Shown: positions 9,173-19,400 of the stretch, piece by piece
Layout: the number at the start of each line of letters is the position of its first letter
Position numbering within the stretch: the stretch's first letter is position 1
From: Zygnema cylindricum
Lineage: Eukaryota; Streptophyta; Zygnematophyceae; Zygnematales; Zygnemataceae
Direction of reading: 5' to 3'
NCBI GenBank assembly: GCA_037447655.1
Contig: JBBHKE010000358.1
Coordinates: forward strand, 1 to 37,572
Length of the DNA: 37,572 nucleotides
The notes under the pieces: generated by a model
What the model was told of the DNA's origin: nothing
The model's database searches: none
Seen by the model: only the letters and a program-made list of their open reading frames with translations
Program-made: the position numbers and the translations under genes

Positions 9173-10293
9173 CACCGCCAATCGTTATTAGCGTAGAAGT
9201 TTCTTTAGCGTACATGAAAAATTACCGTGGTTTACGCTAATTAAGAATTTGAAAATTTTGAAAAAAACCATACATTCTAATTGTTTAATAATTCTAATTT
9301 GGGTCTTTGAAAAAATAAATGTCGGTCGCAAACATGCTTACACTACACCGCCAATCGCTATTAGCGTTGTGTACGCTAATTCCGTCCCGCTTTTTTTTTT
9401 TTTTATTCTCCATTAGCGTAGTTCATTTTATTTTTTTCTCTACTCTATTTAGGGCTAATTATTTAGTACCGTACAAAATGGAAGTACGCCATCAGTTAAT
9501 TAGTGTGGTGTAAGGACACTGTCCAACCGTACATAATTGTACCTTTTTAAGTGAAAAAGTATAAATAATGACTTCTAGTAGCCGCGGACGCATGAGAATG
9601 TGCGCTCTAAAAAGGGGGTCTAATCGGGTTGTAAAACATCACGTTCGCACATATTCGTCCAGCAATCACGTTTCGACTGTGTGAAGTACGATATATGTAC
9701 GATTTGTCAGATTTTGTACGAATACCTATATTAGTGTAAGCATGTTTGCGACCGACATTTATTTTTTTCAAAGACCCAAATTAGAATTATTAAACAATTA
9801 GAATGTATGTTTTTTTTCAAAATTTTCAAATTCTTAATTAGCGTAAACCACGGTAATTTTTCATGTACGCTAAAGAAACTTCTACGCTAATAGCGATTGG
9901 CGGTGTAGTATAGGTATTCGTACAAAATCTGACAAATCGTACACAAATCGTACGTTCACACAGTCGAAACGTGGTTGCCGGACGAATTTGTGCGAACGTG
10001 ATATTTGACAACCCGAATATATCCCCTTTTTAGAGCGCACATTCTCATGCGTTCACGGTTACTAAAACTCATTAATTATACTTTTTCACTTAAAAAGGTA
10101 CAATTTTGTACGGTCTGACATTCTTCGTACACCACACTAATTGACTGATGGCGTACTTCCATTTTGTACGGTACTAAAAATTAACCCTAAATAGAGTAAA
10201 GAAAAAAATAGAATGAACTACGCTAATGGAGAATAAAAAAAAAAAATAGCGGGACGGAATTAGCGTACACTACGCTGATAGCGATTGGCGGTG
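9173..10293. mobile_element. MITE family A, outer inverted copy (interrupted by a sibling)
   Basis: Left end CACCGCCAATCGTTATTAGC after TA (9171-9172); right end GCGATTGGCGGTG before TA (10294-10295). Without the nested copy at 9346-9905 and one TA it is 559 bp, matching the unit seen at 12886-13449. No protein is encoded. Confidence 0.88.
9346..9905. mobile_element. MITE family A, inner copy inserted in its own inverted sibling
   Basis: 560 bp from CACCGCCAATCGCTATTAGC to its inverted end, flanked by TA at 9344-9345 and 9906-9907. Removing it with one TA rejoins the outer copy (TTACAC TA GTATAGG against TTACAC TA ATATAGG in the other copies). TA duplication is typical of Tc1/mariner-type transposition; the TIR is not the usual Stowaway CTCCCTCC. 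Confidence 0.9.
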
Positions 10294-10649
10294 TAGCGGA
10301 TTTTGTCGATTAGCAAATTAAATTGAACTCTGTAGCGTCTTCTGCAATTTTTAGCTTCAATGTTCGAAATTGGCACATTCAAGTCTAGAGTTCAAGTTAC
10401 TGGTGGATTCATAATTTGATTATTTTCATGTCCTTTGTGGCTTGATGTTTAAATTCAATTTTTAGTGAGGCAGAAAGATGATTCATATCGGTCAAAATCG
10501 GAGAAATATCTGATCCACATTATCGCTGGCGATACAGGCCAGTGATGACGGAAATGATAGGCGCATGCGTCATTCTGATTGGGCGAAAGCGCCTACGGCA
10601 ACCTCTACAAAACTGTACAATCGACGACGTACACAAGCGTACAAATTTG
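10294..10649. other. Short intergenic stretch, no feature seen
   Basis: Unique-looking sequence between two transposons; no open frame or repeat worth calling. Confidence 0.5.
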
Positions 10650-12875
10650 CAGTGCTGTGTATCGGTAGCCATTTGCCGATAACCGATATGCCCATTTTTC
10701 TGGCCTACCGATAATCGATATATCGGCATGTATATTGGCACCGGGGTTATCGCGATAAAAAACCAATAATAATAATAATAATGGTATTAATAATAAACCA
10801 TAGAGAACAAAAGGAGTGAAAACGAAAAAAAAATAGAGCTAGAGAAAACTAAAAGAGGAAGCCACCAAACCCAATAATAATTAACAAAGGTAACAGGCCA
10901 CAAATTGAAGAAACCTACGGTAGGTGACTATCCCCGATGTTAAAAATGTTTAAGGTCCACAACCTCGAATGTTGTGGATGTGGATTGGATTCCGTGTTGG
11001 GAGGCCTTGCTTCTCATCGGCCATTGTGTTTCGTCGTATGAGGGCCTTAACTAGTGCTCACCAGAAGGCAATTGGTATACGCCGACGGTGAAAGGCAACA
11101 AGAAGGATCGATAGTGGACTCCTTAAACCACTATATTCATATGTGTATCTAACAAAATTGTGAAGGATATTGTAAAAAAGCTTGGCCAGAGTGTCAAGAT
11201 TTTTTGTCTGCAAATAGGACAAACAAATCCACCATGTCTTCGTGAGTGAAATATCTTTCATTAGAAGTCGTTGCATCTCTAACTCGCCCTCTACACCGCT
11301 TAACGCGCAACAAGTGTAATATTGGGATCCGTGAGGACCGATCGCTAAAGGTCCTCCCAAACTCGTCGAGAAAGACCAAGTCAACCCCAATATTGTTAGA
11401 AACCTTATATTTTGGGCGAGGTGGGAGTATATGAGAAACCTCTTGTTTGACTATGTACCCCGCCTCAGCACCAACCGCGAAAAATGCATTAAATACCAAA
11501 TGATTTCCAACAGTACGTTCCCCTGTGTGGGAGGAATGGAGTAAATGAATCTTTTTCAAATCAATAGGTTAGCTGCAAACACAATGTGAGCGCTCTAAAA
11601 GCGCAGGGTGGGGCAAACCTAAAAATAAGCGCAAGGCAAATGTAAATTGGTCAGATGTCAAAACGGAGTTACAAAAAAATTGGTTTGGCTTCTAGCTACG
11701 CACCAACCCCTGACTCGAAACACGAATGTAAACGAGCACGAGTGAGCAAAAGGTAGTTTGTCTAATATATCATGTAACTCAATAGGTGCCAATGGCTCTT
11801 ATAAACAATGTTGGATATGAAATTTGTTGTCAATAATAAGAGATGCAAAAGGTGGAATTGATCTCGCGTATGATTTCTTATCCAGTCTAGAGAAAAGCTC
11901 ATGAAACAAATTTAAGTTTTTACCATTTTGGGGACGCTTTGGAATCGAGACATGACTGTAGGTGCCACTAAAGCCCAACTACTTAAACAAAACGCAAGTG
12001 CAATAATAGCCACAAAAAAACTTAAATCGTCATTTGAAAATGGAAAGATGGCTTGTTGATCAATAAAAAAACCCCGCCAAGGATAAAAAAATCCATTCCT
12101 AACGAAGGCGTGTAACACACTGAAATGTTTTAGTCGAAGTCTTTAACGGAAGACATCGAAAGCAACAACCTTTCGTCTTTAATCCATCCTTTTCGCCTCG
12201 CGCCCTCTGTTTAACCATATGTAAATGAAGATTGAACAGTAGAGATAGGGGCAGTTGAGAGAGGTTCTCCCCCTCCTTTTTTATCTTTCCCTCTTTTTTT
12301 TTTCTCCTTCCCTCTCCGTCTCCCTCCTCTTCTTTTGTCTCAACGCTCTTCCTTTCATTTGAATAAGGTTAGATGGGCGATAGACGAAAATAATTGATTG
12401 AAGAGGGAAGAATGTTGCTATCACTAGTGTTGTGTTTTGGGAAGAAATTTATCGCGATAACACCGATACCGATAGTTATCGGTTATCGAACGATCAAGGG
12501 TCCCGATATATCGCTCCAATACCAACAAATTCCTTATCGACGATAAATGAAAAAAATATAGTTCGCTATATAATAGTACTTTATAATATATTGTACGATA
12601 TTTTTCACAGTATATAGCGTGGCAAGCCATGTGTAACAATCTGTTACGTACTCTGTGTAGCGTAACAACGACGGTTCAGTACAACGACAAAAACCGTTCA
12701 ATTATACGGTACGAACTGTACAATATTGCCGATAGTTATCGATACCGGTGTTATTATCGGTTTTTTATCGGCGATAACACCAATTTCGATATATCCTGTC
12801 GATAAATCGATTATCGGCAAGCCAAAAAAAGGTACATATTGATAATCGGCAAAACCCAGCCGATACACGACACTA
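10650..12875. mobile_element. ~2.2-kb hAT-like foldback element
   Basis: Left end CAGTGCTGTGTATCGGTAGC and right end (inverted) TAGTGTCGTGTATCGGCTGG begin inverted repeats of more than 120 bp, full of TATCGATA motifs (10650-10780 against about 12700-12875). CAGTG/TAGTGTTGGGTATCGG ends are typical of hAT-type elements. No matching 8-bp target duplication was found. The interior holds LINE debris; no transposase was seen. Confidence 0.72.
10757..12118 (-). pseudogene. Degenerate LINE remnant (copy 3), C-terminal region
   Basis: On the minus strand the segments GYIVKQEVSHILPPRPKY and GVDLVFLDEFGRTF (11560-11190) and, further on, RRRIPIAFW (11058 region) follow the order of the region downstream of reverse transcriptase in plant LINE-type proteins (REV..LLP, R.DLV, ..D.T, then RRRISIAL). 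The 3' end is an (ATT)n-like tail near 10757-10790. The segment 11912-12118 is minus-strand open but unassigned. Related copies lie at 28611-29890 and 30505-31500. Confidence 0.6.
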
Positions 12876-12885
12876 CAATACTCTA

Positions 12886-13449
12886 AATTGCCAATCGCTA
12901 TTAGCGTAGTGTACGCTAATTCCGTCCCACTTAGTTTTTTTTTTAAATTTTCGAATAGCGTAGCTTATTCTATTTTTTTCTGTATGCCATTTAGGGTTAT
13001 TTTCCAAGTACCGTACAAAACGAAAGTACGTCATCTTTTAAATAATGTGATGTACGGTCAAAGTCAGACCGTACAAAAATATACATTTTTAAGTGAAAAA
13101 GTACAATTCATTATGTTTAGTAGCCGCGGACGCATGAGAATGTGCGGTCTAAAAAGCGGATCAAATCTGATTGTCAAATAACAAGCTCGCATATATTCGT
13201 CCAACAACCACGTTTCGACAGTGTGAACGTACGATTTGTGTACGATTTGTCAGATTTTGTACAAATACCTATATTAGTGTAAGCATGTTTGCGACCGACA
13301 TTTACTTTTTTCAAAGACCCAAATTATAATTATTAAACAAGTAGAATGTATGTTTTTTTTTCAAAATTTTCAAATTCTTAATTAGCGTAAACCACGGTAA
13401 TTATTCATATACGCTAATGAAACTTCGACGCTAATAGCGATTGGCGGTG
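12886..13449. mobile_element. MITE family A, single complete copy
   Basis: 564 bp, TA at 12884-12885 and 13450-13451. The right end GCGATTGGCGGTG is intact; the left end is AATTGCCAATCGCTATTAGC, so its first four bases have changed. The interior matches 9346-9905 throughout (CCGTACAAAA, TTTTTAAGTGAAAAAGTA, AGCCGCGGACGCATGAGAAT). It abuts the hAT-like element to within about 10 bp. Confidence 0.9.
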
Positions 13450-13451
13450 TA

Positions 13452-14281
13452 GCTATCACCCTCCTCACGAGAAAGGGGGAGTTTTTTGTCTGTGATTGGA
13501 TGTGGCTCGCGCCCGACACTTTTGTTTACATGTGGTCCTTACAGTTGACGTAGCGTAACATTTGGACGGTTTTGTAGATTGTTGTTTGCATTGACGGTCG
13601 ACTTTTACTATAGTTAAAAAGTAGGCGTTTTTATGGTAGGCCTTTGGTCGGCGCCTTTATCGTAAGTTGTGTTATGGGCTTTTCATGTGATCTTCTTAGA
13701 TCGCTATTTTGATCAGAGACCGTCTGATCGTCCGAATCTGATGGTGTAAATAAACTTTTTTGGTCTGAATGTTTTAATTGGTTCAATTTTTGGTCCGAAT
13801 GTTTTAATTGGTCTGAATAGGTCCAAATACAATATGGGTCTTAAGGTCATATTGTATGTTTTGCATACAATAGGCATATTGTATGGGCCTACTTTCACCT
13901 ACTTTTGAACTATGACTTTTACAATGGCGGCAAAGAGTTAACTGCCTCCATTCACTTGTTGACAGGTCAGCCGAAAAGCAGTCAAATGTGAACACAATTG
14001 TAGCATATTTGAACTACGGTATACGTATATTGTAAAATTCTGTACAGGCTGACGTAAGCGCTTGTACCCAACCAAAACGACGCTATGTTTTCCTAATAAT
14101 AATTCCATCAACCGTTGAACAATAAACTGGACAATTTGCACAGTTTGTTTGTTGGCCAGTATCGCCAGTTAAAGGGATATTAAATGGACGCCATTACTGC
14201 TGCTAACGGTTAATTATTGTAAACGTACAAAATATTGTACGCTTTCTTACAAAATAACGCCAGTTATGTTTACATGCGTTA
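13452..14281. other. Intergenic, small repeats only
   Basis: TTGGTCTGAATGTTTTAATT-type units occur two to three times at 13760-13815, followed by CAATATG/CATATTG inverted repeats at 13828-13885. TGGCCAGTATCGCCAGTTA at about 14153 recurs as TGGCCAGTAACGCCAGTTA at about 15882. No gene recognised. Confidence 0.5.
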
Positions 14282-15805
14282 GGGTACGTCCCCACGTATT
14301 AAAGTATCGACTTTATTCTGTCGTTTTCACCCAAAACGCAGTTCCGTACGAGAAAAACTTTAACCGTACAATGAAATCAATTATTTAAAAGTACAGCAAA
14401 CGTCAAGTCGATACCTTGAATGTACTTCATATTTGTCGTCATGTTAACAAATTTTGGCGTTTTCCTTTTTTCGACTCCCGGGCAAAAGAATCCAGCCCGT
14501 CAAAAAACTTCATCAAAAATCACCTCGCGACTCGATTTGAGGGAAAGTACACCGCGAATCGTTATTAGTGTCAAAGTTTAAATAGTGTTGAAGAAAATTT
14601 ACCGTAATTGATGCTAATTAAGAATTTGAAATTTTTAAAAAGAAAGTTGTATTCTAATTTCGGCGTTTATGCTAATTTGGGAACAGCAAAAATGGAATAT
14701 TCGCCGTTCGACTATTCACATTACTATATGTATCCGTACAAAATATAAGAAATATTACGCCGTCGCTAATTTAAAATATCCGTACATGCCATACTAGTTT
14801 ACGTGTAAGATTAATCCCGTTTTTTTTTAGCGCACGTTCCTATGCGTGCGCGTCTGATTTAATTCATTTTTTGTAAATTTTCACTTGAAAAGGTACATTT
14901 ATGTACGGTCTAACATTGACCGTACACCACACTATTTATATTTTATTGTACTTTCGGGCTTTACTTTATTTTGTACGGTACCTTAATTAACGTTAAGGAA
15001 AAATTTAAATCATGTATCCTATTTGAAAAAAAAAATCAAAATTTTAAGAACCCAAATTAGTGACTTTGACATTAATAACGATTCGCGATGTACCACCCAA
15101 ACAACGAATGAAAAACGGTCCACGCACGCGCCATACGAGTGGTAAAATTTTAAGACGAGGGAGAGCACTCGCTATTTTTCTCCCTGCCCGTCACTTGCAT
15201 GTACGAAAAAGACGAGCATGTACGGAAAAAAATCTGCAGGGGTCTCGGACCTCCACTTTCATTCATCGGTCCTTTGCAGAATTTTGCGCCGTCGTCGCCT
15301 CTCCCCTCTCCCCTCTCCCTCTCACACTATCGCTTTTATCTCTCACTTTTTAGAATGAAGCTCGACAATGCTGATATTAAATGAAATATATTTAAAAATA
15401 ATTCTTTTGACTACCTTTATGTATAGTTTTATGGCAAGTCGAGTGAGAAAAGTCGGAAAAACGAAATCGGATAGCCATGGCAGAAAGTTCTTGAATTTTG
15501 TGACGTCGACGTTGTCACAAGTGAACATGGCGTCACAATGTCACAAAACCCTAACCTTCTGCCATGTCACAAAATTACAAAAATCTAGACGTCTACAACC
15601 GTCGCTGTTTTTGTTGGCGTCACCAATTGTCGGAAGTTTCGTAGTCGTCTTCAACCGTCACAAAGTTGTACTTACGTCTACAACCGTCACATTTCAAAGT
15701 TCCGATTTCATTTTCGCACATAGGGACGCTTTTCAAAGTAGTACGGAACACTTCACTACAGTCCAAAATACTTTTTCAAAGTATCGCTTACATGGGGACG
15801 TACCC
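14282..15805. mobile_element. ~1.5-kb TIR element with TTA target duplication (PIF/Harbinger-like, non-autonomous)
   Basis: Left GGGTACGTCCCCACGTATTA and inverted right GGGTACGTCCCCATGTAAGC, both leading to a GTATCGACTTT / GATACTTTG subterminal block. TTA precedes the left end (14279-14281) and follows the right end (15806-15808). A 3-bp TWA duplication with GGG ends is the PIF/Harbinger pattern. A 155-codon open frame at 15368-15835 spans its right edge and is not recognisable. Confidence 0.72.
14550..15090. mobile_element. Diverged MITE family A copy nested in the TTA element
   Basis: 541 bp, ends CACCGCGAATCGTTATTAGT and its inverse CATCGCGAATCGTTATTAAT, with TA at 14548-14549 and 15091-15092. 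The interior keeps the family-A blocks (AAGAATTTGAAA, ACTTGAAAAGGTACATTTATG, TTTTGTACGGTA) with many changes, so it is older than the other copies. Confidence 0.85.
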
Positions 15806-16341
15806 TTATTGGCCATTATCCTAACAATTGAGTAAGATAATGTACGATTGGTAGCGATACGTACGATGACAATGATTACTGGCCAGTAACGCCAGTTACA
15901 GTCCACGTATTATTCCCGCAGCTCACATTCGCAGCAGCCTTTCTGGCAAATCATCGTTCAAGTGCTAGTTTTACTTCATTTCTTGTTTGGTTCTTGCATA
16001 CGTGTGAGGTTTATTACTAGAATCCTTTGTCGTAGGCTTTCTGTATATTTGCCGCAAAGATCCTCAGTATTCTTGGCAAATATGTTAACAGACTATTCTT
16101 GAACAGTTTTCACTGTATAGCTTGTACTAGATAAATATTTTGTACAACAGAGTTTGTTTTGTATTTTTTGATCACTTTTAACAAAAGTCTGTATGCAACT
16201 CGGTGGAAGTCTGACCTGAACCCTTGCATTCAATATGAGTTTGTGTGCTTTGGCAGTAAAAAATGATTTAAGAAAGTAATACCTTGCCTTTTTATAAGCC
16301 AGCCAGGGTAATTTTTGTATTCATTTCAAAAGTTGAGAGCC
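15806..16341. promoter_or_regulatory. Upstream region and probable promoter/5' UTR of the CID gene
   Basis: AT-rich leader before the CID start. TTTTTATAAGCC at about 16290 is TATA-like but only about 50 bp from the ATG, so it may lie within the transcript. No core promoter can be fixed by eye. Confidence 0.3.
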
Positions 16342-16417
16342 ATGAATGGTGCTTTTACTGACCAGATTCTTTCCGAGAAGTTGGCTAAACTCAACAACTC
16401 TCAACAGAGTATAGAAA
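16342..16417 (+). CDS. CID gene exon 1
   Basis: ATG to GAAA before GTGAGC; encodes MNGAFTDQILSEKLAKLNNS and the first base of the next codon. This is the first helix of the CID. Confidence 0.9.
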
Positions 16418-19400
16418 GTGAGCTTCTTTTTTCTAATGCTAGTTTGATTTCCTGTATTTTCTAGTTGACTTGTTTTACTTCATAAGTTTTTTTAGCTTTG
16501 TAAACATATTTTAGCGTCTGCAAATTTAACTAACTATACAGTAATCCAGGAAACAAGCTGAAAGATCTATTGTATGTTTGCAACACATTTGTTGTCCTTG
16601 TTTTTGGATTTTTTTTTTCCAAGTAGAATTGATGCTGCCAATTTCTTTCAAGTTTAGAGCTTTGGAAAGCTGTTTCAATCTATCTCTGGTTCGCTTCATT
16701 GTCACTAGTTACTGTTTTTTTGTTGTTTTTACATCTGTACGGATTTGTATGGATATTAGATACCTCTCTGGAAAGATTTGTCAATTTGTTTCTGGTTATG
16801 CTTCATTGTCAGGTTGCTTTGTTTTTTAGGTCGTTTCTCATCTGTACGGATTTTGCATCGTTCTTTTACAGCACTCTCCCATTGGTGCATTTTTCATCGA
16901 AAGAGAGCGGCACAAGTTGTACAACGATGGGAGAAGGATTTCAAAGCTTCTCAGCAGCCGAGAAAAGTGCCTTTCCTGTATTTGGCGAACGATATTTTGC
17001 AAAATAGTCGTAGGAAAGGACCGGAGTTTGTGAACGAGTTTTGGAAGGCTCTCCCATCAGCTTTGCAAGACTTGGTGGAGAATGGCGACGAAAGCACTCG
17101 TACTACTGTCAATCGCTTGGTAAGTCTTATCTACTTATTGATGTGGCTTTATAAAAAACTGCTGTAATTTTACTGTGAATCTTATTTTGGGTTATCTGCC
17201 TACAGAAAGATTATGTGGTTTTAGAAAAAGCTGCCCTTTGAACCTTTACAGGCTATGTTTTGTCTCCGTTTGAGACAAAAGGTTATGTTTTATCTCTTTT
17301 TCAAGCCTTAGTAGGTTATGCAGTTTCCCATTTTTGAGCCTTTATAGGTTATGCTTTGTCTCCTTTTCGGTTGTTTATAGGTTATGTTTGTCTCCTTTTC
17401 CTACCTTCTTAGGTAATGTTTGGTCTCCATGATGTGATTTTTTCCTCTCGAGGGTCTTGTAGGGATTTCTAGAGCCCGTATTTTATGTTTTGTCCCCTTG
17501 ACATCGTTTTTGCCTTTCAAGTCTGTATAGGTTATATTTTTTTTTCTTATTTGATTTTTCTCGTTTTTCTCGGGTATTTTGTGACTTACATTAATTACTT
17601 GTAACCTGGGTCCCATTTTGTGCCAAACCATGTATCGCTAAGCCTTTTGTTTTGGTTTTCATCCTTTAAACTCGTTTTCTCCTGTTCACTTGTCAAATTA
17701 TAAATTCTACGAAGATTCTTATGTTCCGGTTGGTGTTCTCTAAATGAGAATCAGACTCTTTTGCACGCAGAAAAAAACATTTAACACAGATACAAGGTGT
17801 AGTGTTCTCTCAGGGGAAGGAGAGGAGAGGGGAGGAGATGAGAGGGGAGGGAGGAGAGGAGGGGAGGTGAGAGGAGGAGAGGGGCGACAGGGTAGAGAAG
17901 GGAGAAAGTGGAGAGAGGGGAGAGGGAGGGGAGAGGAGGGGAGAGGAGAGGAGAGTTGAGCGTTCTGTTCTTCTGCTGTTCCTCTGTTGAAAGATAGCTG
18001 CTATGTATGCCAAGATTCTTGGGCCCTTTTTATCTGAATCCAGTGTGGAGACTTTTCAAATTCACTTTTATGTTTTACCTCGGTTCATTTTTGGGAGGCT
18101 TTAGAATTTCGTTCTTTATTTTTGTGTATAATCTGTTGCCTAAATATTTTTATTTTGTGTTTTGCTTCGTCTCTCTCTGTGAAACAGATCTCCATTTGGG
18201 AAGACCGCAAAGTTTTTGGTGCCAGAGATCAAACTTTAAAGGAAGCATTTCTTGGAGGGAGTGTTCCTACCACTCCTGCTATCACACGGAGCAACAGCAA
18301 GGGAAAAGACAAGTCTCCTGGAGGAGGGACTTCCCCGGGTCGCAATAACCAGGTAAGGTTTGTAGTATGGAGTAATTTCAGTTAGGAGTATCAATTTACC
18401 ATTTGTTCTAATGATATTTTTTCAAATGTCACTTTCGTTTTTCTTGCAAATTTAATCTGCAGTAGTGTTTGTCTGTCGGCACATGATGCGGTGCGTCTTC
18501 ATTGCCGTATTGGCACTTATGAATTGCACCAAAACTGTGTACTTTATTTGTTTTATCCGCATGTCCAAATACGGGAGGTTTTCATTTAGTTACAGTCAAA
18601 GCCAAGGTAACTGTTTTGATTTAGCTTAGGTGTAGTATTTGTGTGAACATTGTTAAGAATTCACAACACAAGACTGGGTGTGAAGACATTGTGTGTAGAT
18701 TCAAACTGTCAAGGTTTTTTCGTAGATACACTGTTAACACTATTTAAGGGAGCAGAATGAAAGTAGCTATGCCTCCCTACACTAAATTAGTGTTACACAT
18801 TCTAAAAATATTTGCACGAATAACACCTTTAGCGAAGGGCAGTTGTAGTTGTTTCAATTCAGGTTAGGTGTAGAATATGTGACTGTTATGAGCGTTATTG
18901 TGAATTTTGAACGCAAGAGTGAACGACATAAAGCACTCACATCATGAGTGTGGAGAACTAGTAATGGTCCACTTTCTTCACTGTTTGCGTCAAACTCAGT
19001 TTTACTATCAGCACTAATTATTCTGTGGAGTCCAGTTACATTAATAGAGATAGGCAGTGTACAGTGCCGTCGCTTCTTGAGTTAACCACTTTAATGTGTA
19101 CTTACCAAAATCATAAATTAATGGTAATAACACCATTAGCTAGGTGGCCTTTAATGAGCCACGTGGCAAAACAAAACTTAGTGCAGTTAATTTAATAAAT
19201 TGTTAAACCTTATAATTCAGTTAATAGCGATGTACTGTGAAGACCATGAATCACTATTAGTGTTAAGCAATAATCAGTGTAATGACTGTTTTAGTGTTAA
19301 GAATTTTTTTTTCTAGTGTAACTGGCGTGGACAATTATGACGGTTACAAAAAAAAGCATTTGTATTCTAAACGCTGTTTTGTGTTCGGTGGAGCAAAAAA

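Noticed and set aside
15368-15835. 155-codon open frame upstream of the CID gene
   Set aside because: No recognisable motif, crosses the edge of the TTA element, and contains repeats of TCTACAACCGTC; probably chance.
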